Shown here: positions 16,184 through 25,376 of the stretch, piece by piece
How positions within the stretch are numbered: position 1 is the first letter of the stretch
Layout of the letters: each line of letters opens with the position of its first letter
Assembly (NCBI GenBank): GCA_028768525.1
Contig: CP054837.1
Coordinates: 2,152,001-2,216,000, forward strand
DNA from: Desulfobacter sp.
GTDB lineage: Bacteria; Desulfobacterota; Desulfobacteria; Desulfobacterales; Desulfobacteraceae
Length of the DNA stretch: 64,000 bases
Reading direction: 5' to 3'
Program-made: the position numbers and the translations under genes
Notes under the pieces: model-generated
Seen by the model: only the letters and a program-made list of their open reading frames with translations
The model's database searches: none
What the model was told of the DNA's origin: nothing

Positions 16184-17161
16184 ATGAACGTAAACGGCAA
16201 TAAAGTCATGGCCCTGAAGGACGCTGTAGAAAAATTTGTGACCGACGGGTGCCACATGTCCATCGGCGGTTTTACCATCAACAGGAACCCCATGGCCGCC
16301 ATATACGAAATGATCCGGCAGGGGGTAAAAGACCTCCACCTTTACGCCCATTCCAACGGCCAGGGCGTGGATGAACTGGTGGGGGCGGGCTGTGTGGCCA
16401 ACCTGGAAATCGCCTACGGGGGCACAGGGAAATTCATGTCCACCGGCCTGCGGTTTAAAAAAGCCGTCCAGGACCAGGCCATAACGGTGGAGGATTATTC
16501 CAACTACCAGATGACCCTAAGATTTCTGGCCGGGGCCATGGGGGTGCCCTTTTTACCTACCCGCTCTGCCCTGGGGACGGATATCGTCCACAAATGGGGA
16601 TTTTCCAGGGAGTTCCGCCAAGAAAACCAGCGCATTCCCGACGAAAAACTGGTCATCATGGACAACCCCTTTGAAAATTGGTGCAACACCGAAAAGGTGG
16701 TTCTGGTGCCGGCCATTAATCCAGATGTCACCTTTATCCATGTGCAGACCGCCGACATCACCGGCAACTGCCGCATCGACGGACTGACCTTTGCCGATGT
16801 GGAACAGGCCAAAGCCTCCAAAACCCTTGTTATCACCTGTGAATCGATGGTGGACGACGATTACCTGAAAAACGAGCCCGACCGGAACCAGATTCCCTTT
16901 ATCCATGCCGACGCCGTGGTCCACGTTCCCTTCGGTGCCTACCCCACGGCCTGCTACAACTATTACGATTACGACCCCGTCTATCTAAATGACCATGCCA
17001 GGGCCGCCAAAGACGAAGCCGCCTACAGGGGCTACCTGGAAACCATGATACTGGGCCAACCCGACCACCATGCCCTTCTGGACCATGTGGGCCGTGCCCG
17101 GCTGGAGAGGATCACCGCAGACAGAAACCGGGGCTACGCCAAAGATCTGGACCGGAAATAA
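16184..17161 (+). CDS. gctA: Glutaconate CoA-transferase-type class I CoA-transferase, subunit A
   Basis: 325 residues from the ATG at 16184, with GAGAGG about seven bases upstream; earlier in-frame starts overlap that site. The protein has the family pattern of GctA: KDAVEKFVTDGCHMSIGGF at the start, a VPAINPDVTFIHVQTAD segment and a long C-terminal part with YYDYDPVYLNDHARAA. Together with subunit B it moves CoA between acyl-CoA and a dicarboxylate such as glutaconate or glutarate. Subunit B starts 13 bp later. The nearby glutaconyl-CoA decarboxylase and glutaryl-CoA dehydrogenase support this substrate; the related IpdA ring-hydrolases are the main alternative. Confidence 0.8.
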   Translation: MNVNGNKVMALKDAVEKFVTDGCHMSIGGFTINRNPMAAIYEMIRQGVKDLHLYAHSNGQGVDELVGAGCVANLEIAYGGTGKFMSTGLRFKKAVQDQAITVEDYSNYQMTLRFLAGAMGVPFLPTRSALGTDIVHKWGFSREFRQENQRIPDEKLVIMDNPFENWCNTEKVVLVPAINPDVTFIHVQTADITGNCRIDGLTFADVEQAKASKTLVITCESMVDDDYLKNEPDRNQIPFIHADAVVHVPFGAYPTACYNYYDYDPVYLNDHARAAKDEAAYRGYLETMILGQPDHHALLDHVGRARLERITADRNRGYAKDLDRK

Positions 17162-17174
17162 AGGGGAAATTCCA

Positions 17175-17936
17175 ATGGAATACACATTAAAGGAAATGAT
17201 GACCATCTGCGCGGCCCGGGAAATCCGGAACGGCGACATCGTCTTCTGCGGCACCGGCATCTCCATGCTGGCGGCCATGGCGGCCAAAAACATCAATGCC
17301 CCCGGCGCCGTGATCTTTTTCGAGACCGGGGCCATTGACGCCGAACTGGCCGACCTGCCCCTGGCCGTGGGCGACTCCAGGGTGATGTACCACACCTCAT
17401 CCAACGGGGGGCTGCTGGACGCTTTCGGCACCATGCAGAACCGGTTTACCGGCCCCCAGGTGGTGGGCATCCTGGGGGCGGCCCAGATTGACATCTACGG
17501 CAACCTCAACTCCACGGTGATCGGGGAGTATACAGCGCCCAAGGTACGGTTTTCAGGCAGCGGCGGCGCCTGCGACGTGGCCTCCTTCGTCTCCCGGAGC
17601 ATTATCTTCATGAAGCAGGAAAAACGGAAATTCAAGAAGAAACTGGACTACCTGACCAGCCCCGGCTACCTGGACGGGCCTGACGGCCGCATCAAAGCCG
17701 GCCTCCCCCCGGGCGGCCCGGACAAGGTCATCACCGACATGGGGGTGATGGGATTTGATGAAGAGACCAAACAGATGTACCTCATCGGATGCTACCCCGG
17801 CATCACCCCTGCTGATATCCTGGCCAATATGGAATTTGACATCGAGGTGGACAGGGCGGCTGAAATCCAGCCCCCCACTGACGAGGAACTGAAACAGCTC
17901 CGGGAGAACTGCGATCCACAAAGGCTCATCCTTTAG
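17175..17936 (+). CDS. gctB: Glutaconate CoA-transferase-type subunit B
   Basis: 253 residues from the ATG at 17175, after AAGGGGA; the frame is open 35 codons further but that part overlaps gctA and has no start site. It carries the beta-subunit region with IFFETGAID, whose Glu is the probable CoA-thioester-forming residue, and GAAQIDIYGNLNSTVIG. The two subunits form a heterotetramer or larger in known enzymes. It ends 100 bp before an isochorismatase-type gene. It provides the CoA activation step for the glutarate/glutaconate route encoded at 22.3-26.8 kb on the other strand. Confidence 0.8.
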   Translation: MEYTLKEMMTICAAREIRNGDIVFCGTGISMLAAMAAKNINAPGAVIFFETGAIDAELADLPLAVGDSRVMYHTSSNGGLLDAFGTMQNRFTGPQVVGILGAAQIDIYGNLNSTVIGEYTAPKVRFSGSGGACDVASFVSRSIIFMKQEKRKFKKKLDYLTSPGYLDGPDGRIKAGLPPGGPDKVITDMGVMGFDEETKQMYLIGCYPGITPADILANMEFDIEVDRAAEIQPPTDEELKQLRENCDPQRLIL

Positions 17937-18037
17937 CCGCCCTTTGGCCCAAAATGACCGAAACTTGTCCTTGTGTAAACGCCTGGCCTTTTATAGACCA
18001 AAAGTGATAACACCCACTTTAACCGAAAGGACAAAAA

Positions 18038-18622
18038 ATGACACGCAAAAATAAAAAAAAGACCGCACTCATCGTCGTGGATGCCCAGGAATCATTTAAA
18101 GCCCCACGGGACGGACTGTGGGAGCGCCGGGGGCCGGCTGGATTTGAACATCATATCCAGGCCCTGGTCACGGGATTCAGAAAGGCGGGCCGGCCTGTAT
18201 ATTTTATTCTCCATACCGACCGGGATCCAGGCTTTGCCGCAGATTCTCCCTACTTCAGGGTGATGGACTTCCTCGAACACCAGCCAAACGAGCCCTTGCT
18301 GGTGAAGCAGGTCCACAACTCCTTTACCGGCACCCACCTGCTGCCCCTTCTGATACAAGAGGGCATCACCCGGGTGGCCATCTGCGGGATCCGTACTGAA
18401 CAATGCTGCGAAACCACGGCCCGGGTGGCCTCGGACCTGGGATTTGAGGTCGATTTTGTGACCCAGGCCACCCTCACCTTCCCCCTCTCCCACCCGAATA
18501 CAGGAAAATTGCTCACCGTGGAAGAAATCCAGGAACGGACAGAAACGGTTCTCCACGGCAGGTTTGCCCGGATTGCTACGGTGCAGGAGGCATTGAACGG
18601 ACTTGGGGAGCCTGAAAAATGA
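18038..18622 (+). CDS. Isochorismatase-family cysteine hydrolase
   Basis: 194 residues. The Asp-Lys-Cys triad of the family is visible: LIVVDAQESF (Asp near residue 16), VKQVHNSF (Lys near 88) and GIRTEQCCETTARVASDLGF (Cys near 122). Members hydrolyse nicotinamide, N-carbamoyl amides or isochorismate; nothing marks the substrate. The gene overlaps the following GlxA-type regulator by four bases (ATGA), so the regulator is very likely co-expressed and may control this gene. A clear AAAGGAC site precedes the ATG. Confidence 0.88.
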   Translation: MTRKNKKKTALIVVDAQESFKAPRDGLWERRGPAGFEHHIQALVTGFRKAGRPVYFILHTDRDPGFAADSPYFRVMDFLEHQPNEPLLVKQVHNSFTGTHLLPLLIQEGITRVAICGIRTEQCCETTARVASDLGFEVDFVTQATLTFPLSHPNTGKLLTVEEIQERTETVLHGRFARIATVQEALNGLGEPEK

Positions 18623-19584
18623 AACAGGTCATTTTTCTCCTCTTTCCCGGAGTTGAAATCCTTGATTTTGCAGGCCCCCTTCAAACCTTTATGGAGGCCA
18701 GGAACCGGGGATGCGACCTCACGGTTGACTGCTGTTCGTGGCAGACGGAAATCCGGTCCTCCCACTCGGTTTTCATCAACCGACTGGACCATTTTTCAGG
18801 AATCAGGCCCCAACAGGGCGATATCCTCGTCATTCCGGGGTTTCCCTACCATCAATATGCGGGAAACGGTATGGAAAAGGTGCCGGACGAGGTGTTCCAC
18901 TGGCTGAGGCGGGCCTACAACAAGGGGGCGGAACTCTGCTCGGTATGCACCGGCGCCTTTGCCCTGGCCCATGCCGGCCTCCTGGACGAAAAAAGCTGTA
19001 CCACCCACTGGCAGCGCACCCGGGCCCTCCAACGGGACTTTCCCCGGCTTAATGTCAGGACCGACTGCCTTTTTGTCCATGATGCCGGCATCTACACCAG
19101 TGCCGGAATTGCCTCGGGCATCGACCTGGCCCTGGCCCTGGTTGAAAAGCACTGGGGCCCGCATGTAACCTGCCGGGTGGCAAGGGATTTGGTGGTGTAT
19201 CTGAGGCGGGACGGGGGACACCATCAGCAATCCATCTACCTGAGCTTTCGGGACCACATCCAGCCCGTCGTTCACAGGATTCAGGACTGGCTGATTTCCA
19301 ACCCCGGAAAAACCTATACCATTGACAGCCTGGCCCGCCGCTTCGGTCTGAGTCCCAGGAACCTGACCCGGACCTTCAAAAAGGCCACGGGCATCACCAT
19401 CAAAGCCTACGCCACCCTGCTGGTACTCGAACACGCCAGGACCCTTCTTCAGGATCCCGGCCAATCGGTTGAAGCGGTGGCGGTGCAATGCGGCTTCCAT
19501 GACGGAAGGCAGCTGCGGCGGTTATGGAAAAAACATTTCGGCACCACACCGGGGGAAGCCAGGCACGGCGCCTGCCTGGTGTAA
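18619..19584 (+). CDS. GlxA-family AraC-type transcriptional regulator with DJ-1/PfpI domain
   Basis: 321 residues. The N-terminal half is a class I glutamine-amidotransferase-like (DJ-1/PfpI) domain with ELCSVCTGAFALAHAGLL, including the nucleophile-elbow Cys, and the later SAGIASGIDLALALVE. The C-terminal hundred residues are an AraC/XylS double helix-turn-helix (LARRFGLSPRNLTRTFKKATG and VAVQCGFHDGRQLRRLWKKHFG). Family members sense small amides or amino compounds. The four-base overlap with the hydrolase gene links the two. DNA target unknown. Confidence 0.92.
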   Translation: MKQVIFLLFPGVEILDFAGPLQTFMEARNRGCDLTVDCCSWQTEIRSSHSVFINRLDHFSGIRPQQGDILVIPGFPYHQYAGNGMEKVPDEVFHWLRRAYNKGAELCSVCTGAFALAHAGLLDEKSCTTHWQRTRALQRDFPRLNVRTDCLFVHDAGIYTSAGIASGIDLALALVEKHWGPHVTCRVARDLVVYLRRDGGHHQQSIYLSFRDHIQPVVHRIQDWLISNPGKTYTIDSLARRFGLSPRNLTRTFKKATGITIKAYATLLVLEHARTLLQDPGQSVEAVAVQCGFHDGRQLRRLWKKHFGTTPGEARHGACLV

Positions 19585-19698
19585 AATCCGGTATTGATTC
19601 CCCCGGCAAAGGCCTGCGGGACCAATTGGCTTTTTGCCCGTGATAGGTCTATACTCTTTTTCAAATGCGTCATTCCATGCCCCGCCATTGGAGATAGA

Positions 19699-20754
19699 AT
19701 GGAAAAGGCCAATCCATCAAATTTAAAAAGGGATATTTCTTCGGAGTGGTTCCACGCCCTTGTGGAATCCAACCTCGACGGCATCGTCATCATGGATGAC
19801 AAAGGCCGTATTCTTGATCTCAATCCTGCCGGGGAAGCGATATTCGGTTATTCCAGTTCGGAGGTGATCGGTTCAACGGTTGCCGACAAGCTGATCCCCC
19901 CCGCCCTGCGCAAGGCCCATGCCAGCGGCTTGAATGCCTTTCTTGCCACCGGGGAAAAAAGGATTATCGGCCAGCGCATTGAAATAACGGCCATGCGGGC
20001 GGGCGGCACCCAATTTCCTGCGGAACTTGAAGTCATCTCCATAACCCCGGACAAGTCCCGGGTTTTTATCGCCTATATCCGGGATATCTCAGAACAGAAG
20101 CAGGCTGAAAAAGAACGGTTTCACTATGCCATGGATATCAAAAAGACCCTTTTGCAGACCATCCTGACCATATCCCGCACCGTTGAGCTCCGGGATCCCT
20201 ATACCGCCGGCCACCAGCGGCGGGTGGCCCATCTGGCCGCCAGCATCGCCCGGGAATCGGACCTATCGGAAGAACGCACCGAAGGCATATTCCTGGGGGC
20301 CCTCATCCACGATATCGGCAAAATTGCCATTCCCTCCCAGATCCTCTCGCGGCCCGGTGCGCTGATGCCCGAGGATATCGGGTATCTGAAAATCCACTGC
20401 CAAAAAGGATATGAGATCCTGAAACCCGTTAATTTCCCCTGGCCGGTGGCCCAGATCGCCCTGCAGCACCATGAGCATCTTGACGGTTCGGGCTATCCCA
20501 AGGGACTGCGGGGAAACCAGATATTATTGGAGGCGCAGATTGTCAGTGTGGCGGATATTGTAGAATCCCTTACCGCCCACCGCCCCTACCGCCCGGCCTA
20601 CCCCCTCAATGACACCCTGGCCTACATCAGGGAGAAAAGCGGCATACATTACAACAGGGACATTGTGGATATCTGTATCCGGCTTTTTGAAAAAGGGTAT
20701 CATATTGATGCCGTTGACATGGACGAACTGAACTGGCTTGCCTCCATATCCTGA
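19699..20754 (+). CDS. PAS domain HD-GYP cyclic-di-GMP phosphodiesterase
   Basis: 351 residues from the ATG at 19699, preceded by GGAG; the open frame starts about 35 codons earlier but overlaps the previous gene's end region without a ribosome site. A PAS domain lies at about 15-130 (ESNLDGIVIMDDKGRILDLN) and an HD-GYP domain at about 150-335, with HDIGK and the HHEHLDGSGYP block that names the family. It should hydrolyse cyclic di-GMP under control of the PAS sensor in the cytoplasm. No membrane segment is visible. It stands alone as a transcription unit, so far as I can see. Confidence 0.92.
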   Translation: MEKANPSNLKRDISSEWFHALVESNLDGIVIMDDKGRILDLNPAGEAIFGYSSSEVIGSTVADKLIPPALRKAHASGLNAFLATGEKRIIGQRIEITAMRAGGTQFPAELEVISITPDKSRVFIAYIRDISEQKQAEKERFHYAMDIKKTLLQTILTISRTVELRDPYTAGHQRRVAHLAASIARESDLSEERTEGIFLGALIHDIGKIAIPSQILSRPGALMPEDIGYLKIHCQKGYEILKPVNFPWPVAQIALQHHEHLDGSGYPKGLRGNQILLEAQIVSVADIVESLTAHRPYRPAYPLNDTLAYIREKSGIHYNRDIVDICIRLFEKGYHIDAVDMDELNWLASIS

Positions 20755-21026
20755 TCAATAAACCGGCAAATAAAATTGGTCACCGATCAAAATGCTTTAG
20801 ATAAAAATCCCCCGATGACCGGCAGGGCACGGAAAGACGCCTGCGCCCATGCCGGCCTTAGTTTCTGCCGAGGCGGTCCCGCAATCCAACACAGGGTTTA
20901 GTAATTTTTGAATAATAAAATAAGAGCATCCATTTTTAATCATAAATTTAATCAGATCCCTATTGACCCCCCTATCTATTTCCGATATTCTCCCTTCTAA
21001 ATTAAAACACTCTTACAGAACAAATC
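20755..21026 (+). other. Intergenic region with GC hairpin
   Basis: At 20819-20855 CCGGCAGGGC pairs with GCCC-A-TGCCGG, giving a stable hairpin with an 18-base interior. A flanking GGTCA/TGACC pair is also possible. There is no T run, so it could be a transcript end of the HD-GYP gene or a leader element. The last 100 bp before the IclR gene is AT-rich and likely holds its promoter. Confidence 0.4.
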
Positions 21027-21830
21027 ATGTTTGATACCCATCCCGCCCCAAAAAAACTGAACGCCGTTGAAAAAGCCCTGGAGATCCTGCTCAAATTCAG
21101 GGGGTCGAAGCCCTCATGGGGAATACGCGAACTCTCCACTGAACTGGACTTCAGCCCCGCAACGGTCCAGCGCATCATCAAAGTTCTCAAATCCTACGAC
21201 TTCATCCGCCAGGATCCTGCTACCCGCCAATATTACATCGGCAATATATTTTACCGGTTCCTCGATAAACTGAACAGCACCAACAACCTTACCGGAATCG
21301 GCCGCCGCTTCATGAAGCAGGTGGCCATGGAGACCCGAGAAACCGTCCACCTCAACGTGATTGAAGGCTGCCTGAGAATCTGCATCCATACCATTGAATC
21401 CCCCAGAGCGCTCAAGGCGGGCATGCCCATCGGCAATCAGTCCCCCCTCTATGCCGGGGCCTCGGCCAAATGCCTTTTGGCCTTTTCTCCCCGGCGATTC
21501 AGGGAAGAATACCTGAAAACCACCCGGATCATCCCCCTGACCGGCAGCACCATTACGACATCCGGGGAACTGGAAATGGAACTGAAAACAATCAGAACCC
21601 AGGGCTACGCCCTCAGCCTGGGAGAACGGACACCGGGCCTGGGCTCCCTGAGCGTCCCGGTATTTGATTTCAAAGGAGATATCCTGGCCAGCTTGAGCCT
21701 GGCCATCCCGGAAATGCGCATCACCGGCCGGGATCACACGGACACCTGTATCAACAGCCTGAGCCGGGCCGCAAATGCCTTTTCCCTGTCCTTGGACCAG
21801 GAAAAACGAGAAAGAGAAACTGCCCCCTAA
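21027..21830 (+). CDS. IclR-family transcriptional regulator
   Basis: 267 residues. The N-terminal winged helix-turn-helix covers about 15-75 (AVEKALEILLKF, SPATVQRIIKVLKSYDFI), and the C-terminal IclR effector domain about 90-260 (RETVHLNVIEGC, YAGASAKCLLAFSP, LSVPVFDFKGDILASLSLA). It is placed between the CoA-transferase genes and the glutaconyl-CoA decarboxylase operon, and 22 bp before a carboxymuconolactone-decarboxylase-like gene. Since IclR regulators often control aromatic and dicarboxylic acid catabolism, it is a candidate regulator of that block. The ligand is not known. Confidence 0.9.
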   Translation: MFDTHPAPKKLNAVEKALEILLKFRGSKPSWGIRELSTELDFSPATVQRIIKVLKSYDFIRQDPATRQYYIGNIFYRFLDKLNSTNNLTGIGRRFMKQVAMETRETVHLNVIEGCLRICIHTIESPRALKAGMPIGNQSPLYAGASAKCLLAFSPRRFREEYLKTTRIIPLTGSTITTSGELEMELKTIRTQGYALSLGERTPGLGSLSVPVFDFKGDILASLSLAIPEMRITGRDHTDTCINSLSRAANAFSLSLDQEKRERETAP

Positions 21831-21852
21831 ACAAAAAGAAGACGGAGGAGAG

Positions 21853-22239
21853 ATGGATTTCAAAGAAATCGCCAAAAAAACCGGAAAAACCGCCAACCTC
21901 TATTTTTCCACAGTAAAGGACGAAGACAAGCCCTACAACCTCTGGCGCCACTTTGACCCGGAACTGGCCAAGGACATGTCCCTGTACATCACAGGACAGA
22001 TGTACGCCCGGGAAAAAATCCCCCACACCACCCGCCAGCTTATCACCGTGGCCGCCCTCACCGTTCTCTCCAAACCCGAGGAACTCAAACTGCATATCCA
22101 CGCCGCCCTCAACGTGGGCTGCACCAGCGAAGAAATCGCGGAAGTCATCTTCCAGACCAGCATCTACGGCGGCGTCCCAGCGGCCAATACCGCCCTTTCC
22201 GCCTTGAAAGAGGTCCTTGAGGAAAGGGACAGGGATTAA
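21853..22239 (+). CDS. Carboxymuconolactone decarboxylase-family protein
   Basis: 128 residues from the ATG at 21853, with GGAGGAG just before it; upstream frame extension overlaps the IclR gene. The fold signature TTRQLITVAALTVLSKPEELKLHIHAALNVGCTSEEIAEVI and QTSIYGG fits the CMD/gamma-carboxymuconolactone decarboxylase family. The peroxidase CxxC of AhpD is missing, so a redox role is unlikely. It follows IclR by 22 bp and likely shares its transcript. Real substrate unknown. Confidence 0.85.
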   Translation: MDFKEIAKKTGKTANLYFSTVKDEDKPYNLWRHFDPELAKDMSLYITGQMYAREKIPHTTRQLITVAALTVLSKPEELKLHIHAALNVGCTSEEIAEVIFQTSIYGGVPAANTALSALKEVLEERDRD

Positions 22240-22273
22240 GGCCCCGTCAAAAAGCGGTTTCCATAAATTAAGG

Positions 22274-22303
22274 GGGGGGCTGATTGCCGTCAATCAGCCC
22301 CCC
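22274..22303. terminator. Convergent-gene hairpin terminator
   Basis: GGGGGGCTGATTG (22274-22286) pairs perfectly with CAATCAGCCCCCC (22291-22303), loop CCGT, between the ends of the CMD gene and gcdB. T tracts are weak on both sides, so it is probably a bidirectional but inefficient terminator. Confidence 0.65.
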
Positions 22304-22332
22304 TGGTCAGGTGTTATTCTCAAGCGGCCGCT

Positions 22333-23454
22333 TTACCCGCCCAGAAGGGTGAGAAAAATCCCGGCAGCGATCACGGTGCCGATGACGCCGGCCACATTGG
22401 GTCCCATGGCGTACATGAGCAGATAATTTTTCTTATCCGCCTCCATGCCCACCTTGTGCACCACCCGGGCGGCCATGGGCACGGCAGATACGCCGGCCGC
22501 CCCCAGCAGGGGATTAATCTTGTTTTTGGATAAAAGGTTCATGAGCTTGGCCAGCAGCACCCCGGTCATGGTGGAGACCACAAAGGCGAACAACCCCAGG
22601 CAGAAGACAAAAATCACCTGGGGGCGCAGAAAATTTTCCGCATTCATGGTGGCGCCCACGGGAACCCCCAAAAAAATGGTGACGATATTCATCAATTCAT
22701 TCTGAGCCGCATGGTTCAGCCGTTCCACCACGCCGGATTCCCTGAAAAGGTTCCCCAGCATAAACATGGAGATCAAAGGGGCAGAGGCCGGCACCAGCAG
22801 GATGATCACAAAGGTGGAGACAATGGGAAAAAGCAGTTTTTCCAGTGGCCTGACCTTTCTGCCCTTGGTCATGCGGATACATCGCTCGGCCTTTGATGTC
22901 ATCAGTTTCATCACCGGAGGCTGGATTATGGGCACCAGGGCCATATAGGAATAGGCGGCCACGGCACAGACCCCTAAAAGCTGGGGCGCCATCTTGGATG
23001 CCAGGAATATGGTGGTGGGCCCGTCGGCCCCGCCGATGATGCCGATGGTGGCCGCCTCCTTCAGGTCAAAACCAAAGGCCTGGGCCGCAAAAAAGGTGAT
23101 GTACACCCCGGCCTGGGCCCCGGCCCCCAGAAAGATCAGCCGGGGATTGGCGATCAGGGGCCCGAAGTCTGTCAGGGCCCCCAGCCCCAAAAAGATCACC
23201 GGCGGAATAATCTCCCAGTGAATCCCGTACTGGTAAAATTTCCAGAGCAGCCCCTCGTTGGGTTCCATCAGCCCTGCCAGGGGCAGGTTGACCAGGATGA
23301 TGCCGAAACCGATGGGCAGCAGCAGCAGGGGTTCGTAGGATTTGGCCACGGCCAGGTAAATCAGCACCAGGCCGATGACCCACATCACCCCCATGCCGGG
23401 GGTGAGATAAAAAAAGCCCGAGGTCCGGAAGAGCATGGAAATGGAATCAAGCAC
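22333..23454 (-). CDS. gcdB: Sodium-translocating glutaconyl-CoA decarboxylase, beta (membrane) subunit
   Basis: 373 residues with about nine to eleven membrane segments. It carries the strongly conserved GIIGGADGPTTIF motif with the Asp that binds sodium and carries it across the membrane, and a C-terminal NPLLGAAGVSAVPMAAR and MGPNVAGVIGT segment typical of the OadB/MmdB/GcdB family. It accepts carboxybiotin, decarboxylates it and exports sodium. The GTG start follows directly on the TAG of the small delta gene (TAGGTG) with AAGGAGG in the end of that gene, showing coupling. It is the last gene of the operon. Confidence 0.95.
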   Translation of the reverse strand: MLDSISMLFRTSGFFYLTPGMGVMWVIGLVLIYLAVAKSYEPLLLLPIGFGIILVNLPLAGLMEPNEGLLWKFYQYGIHWEIIPPVIFLGLGALTDFGPLIANPRLIFLGAGAQAGVYITFFAAQAFGFDLKEAATIGIIGGADGPTTIFLASKMAPQLLGVCAVAAYSYMALVPIIQPPVMKLMTSKAERCIRMTKGRKVRPLEKLLFPIVSTFVIILLVPASAPLISMFMLGNLFRESGVVERLNHAAQNELMNIVTIFLGVPVGATMNAENFLRPQVIFVFCLGLFAFVVSTMTGVLLAKLMNLLSKNKINPLLGAAGVSAVPMAARVVHKVGMEADKKNYLLMYAMGPNVAGVIGTVIAAGIFLTLLGG

Positions 23455-23583
23455 CTAGGCCTCCTTTTTCTTTTCCAGCGCCATAACAGCCGCCCCGGTC
23501 GCTTTAATGGAGATATAAAGGAACGCCATTCCGAAAAATACGCCGAAAATTCCTGTCAGAAAGACCATCACCGCATCCGTCAT
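23455..23583 (-). CDS. gcdD: Small single-span membrane subunit of the decarboxylase (delta/OadG-like)
   Basis: 42 residues, below common ORF size limits. The translation starts MTDAVMVFLTGIFG, has one hydrophobic span over about residues 5-28, and ends in EKKKEA. Position, size and charge pattern match the small gamma or delta subunits that assemble oxaloacetate and glutaconyl-CoA decarboxylases. It starts two bases after the alpha subunit stop and its TAG touches the gcdB GTG start; its end supplies the AAGGAGG ribosome site for gcdB. Confidence 0.8.
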   Translation of the reverse strand: MTDAVMVFLTGIFGVFFGMAFLYISIKATGAAVMALEKKKEA

Positions 23584-23585
23584 GA

Positions 23586-25343
23586 TTATTTTCCTTCCCT
23601 TAAGGCGGCCTGGTCCCTGATAATCCTGGGCAGGATCATCTGATGCTGGGGACAGATGGATTTGGGGTTCTGGTATACGGCACCGGCAAAGGCCTGCATG
23701 TATTTGCGAAGATCGGCCAGTTTCACTATTTCGTCCACCATGCCCTGCTTGGCGCAGAAAAGCGGGGTGGAGGTATCCGCGTATTTCTGGGCCAGATCGT
23801 TCATTTTTTCCACCACCGGCTCAAGGTCGCGGCCGGCTTCCTTTTCCTTGACCAGCCGCCGGGCATAGGTGGCCACAGCAGCGGTCTCACCGTGCATAAC
23901 GCAGATTTCCGTGGCGCAGGTGCCCACGGTGAATGCGTTGTTCCGGTTGCCCTGGGGGCCGCCCATGACATAGTGGGCCGCAGCGGTTCCTTTTCTTAAC
24001 ACGGCCAGCATCATGGGCAGATCGGTCTGCTGGATGGAATAGATCAGGGACTGGCCCAGCCCCAGCAGTTCAGCCTTTTCAGCGATGTCTCCCACATCAA
24101 TGCCAGAGGTGTCCTGGAACCAGATCACAGGAATTCTGTCCCTGCCGCAGAAGGTAACAAACTCATTCATCTTAATCAGGCCCTGGCGGTAGAGCTTGGA
24201 CCCGATGCCGGGGTAGTCGGCATACTCGGGATATCCCTTGCCCAGATACCCCTGGCGGTTGCCGATGCAGGCCACAAGAAACCCGTCTACCTTGCACAAC
24301 CCGGTGTAGACCTCGGGGCCGTAGTCGGGCCGGTACTCCAGGTGTTCCGAGCCGTCCACCAGCCGGGCCAGAATCTGGTCGAAATCATAGACCGTTTTAG
24401 AGGCCATGGGCAGAAGGCGCATGACATCTTCGGATTCAAAGGCAGGAGCCTTGGGTTCGGCCACCCGGTAGAACTTGGGATTATAGGCCGGCATATCCTT
24501 CATATAGTCTTTGATGCCGTCCAGGACCTCTTTTTCGTCCTCGTATACATAGCGGAAAAAACCGGTGGAATCATAATGGGTGGCAACGGATCCGGGGGGT
24601 TTGGCCCGGTGTTCCTTGGCCCGGGTCACCAGGTCCTCGGCCATCTCCACGGTGAATCCCCCCTGGGGGGCCATGCCGCTGACGATGCCGGCACCGCCCA
24701 CGGCCATGTTGCATTTTTCATGGGCAAAGAGGATGGTGGGGCTGACGGACTGGTAGCCGCCGCCGGCGGGGTTGGTGCCGTAGATGGCGGCAAGGACGGG
24801 GATACCTGCCTGTTCCAGTTCAGCGTGCCGGAAAAAGGGCGTGCCCGCCCCCCTGCGGTTGGCATAAAATTTTTCCTGTTCGGTAAGCTTTGCCCCGCTG
24901 CAGTTCACCAGCCAGACCAGGGGGATATTCAGCCGCTTGGCAAGATTGGTGACCCGCAGAATGTTCTCGGACTGGCCGGCCAGCCAGGCCCCGGCCATGA
25001 CCTTGTTGTCAAAACCGATGATCACGGCCCATTTACCGTTTATTTTCCCCAGGCCGTCCACCACATTGGTGGTGCCCTCCACATTATCGGCAGGGTTATA
25101 AAGGGTGTGCAGGGGCGTCCAGGTGCCAGGGTCCACCAGATAGTCCAGGCGCTGCCACACGGTCATCTGTCCCCTGGCATTGATCTTTTCTTCGGGGAGC
25201 CCGGCCGTCTTTACCCCGTCAACGGCTTTGTCCAGCCCGGCTTCTGCGGCCATTACCGCTTCAAGATTTTTCTGGGTCCGTTTGATCGTCCCTTTTTTCA
25301 GGGCATCCCCAAAAGCATCCATGGCTTCAAAATAGGGTTTCAT
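23586..25343 (-). CDS. gcdA: Glutaconyl-CoA decarboxylase, alpha (carboxyltransferase) subunit
   Basis: 585 residues, the size of GcdA. It has the two crotonase-like carboxyltransferase halves (about 90-330 and 340-570), with the oxyanion-binding and CoA-binding glycine patches TNPAGGGYQSVSPT and VMGGPQGNRNNAFT. It moves the carboxyl group from glutaconyl-CoA to biotin on the carrier protein, giving crotonyl-CoA. The family also contains methylmalonyl- and propionyl-CoA subunits, but the longer form and the operon with a dicarboxyl-CoA dehydrogenase support glutaconyl-CoA. GGAGG precedes the ATG. It sits between the biotin carrier and the delta gene. Confidence 0.88.
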   Translation of the reverse strand: MKPYFEAMDAFGDALKKGTIKRTQKNLEAVMAAEAGLDKAVDGVKTAGLPEEKINARGQMTVWQRLDYLVDPGTWTPLHTLYNPADNVEGTTNVVDGLGKINGKWAVIIGFDNKVMAGAWLAGQSENILRVTNLAKRLNIPLVWLVNCSGAKLTEQEKFYANRRGAGTPFFRHAELEQAGIPVLAAIYGTNPAGGGYQSVSPTILFAHEKCNMAVGGAGIVSGMAPQGGFTVEMAEDLVTRAKEHRAKPPGSVATHYDSTGFFRYVYEDEKEVLDGIKDYMKDMPAYNPKFYRVAEPKAPAFESEDVMRLLPMASKTVYDFDQILARLVDGSEHLEYRPDYGPEVYTGLCKVDGFLVACIGNRQGYLGKGYPEYADYPGIGSKLYRQGLIKMNEFVTFCGRDRIPVIWFQDTSGIDVGDIAEKAELLGLGQSLIYSIQQTDLPMMLAVLRKGTAAAHYVMGGPQGNRNNAFTVGTCATEICVMHGETAAVATYARRLVKEKEAGRDLEPVVEKMNDLAQKYADTSTPLFCAKQGMVDEIVKLADLRKYMQAFAGAVYQNPKSICPQHQMILPRIIRDQAALREGK

Positions 25344-25376
25344 GCAAACCTCCGGAAACTACTGCTGCTGTAAGGG

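Noticed and set aside
20755..21026. Cyclic di-GMP-I riboswitch near an HD-GYP gene
   Set aside because: The tetraloop and receptor core strings are absent; only a GC hairpin is supported.
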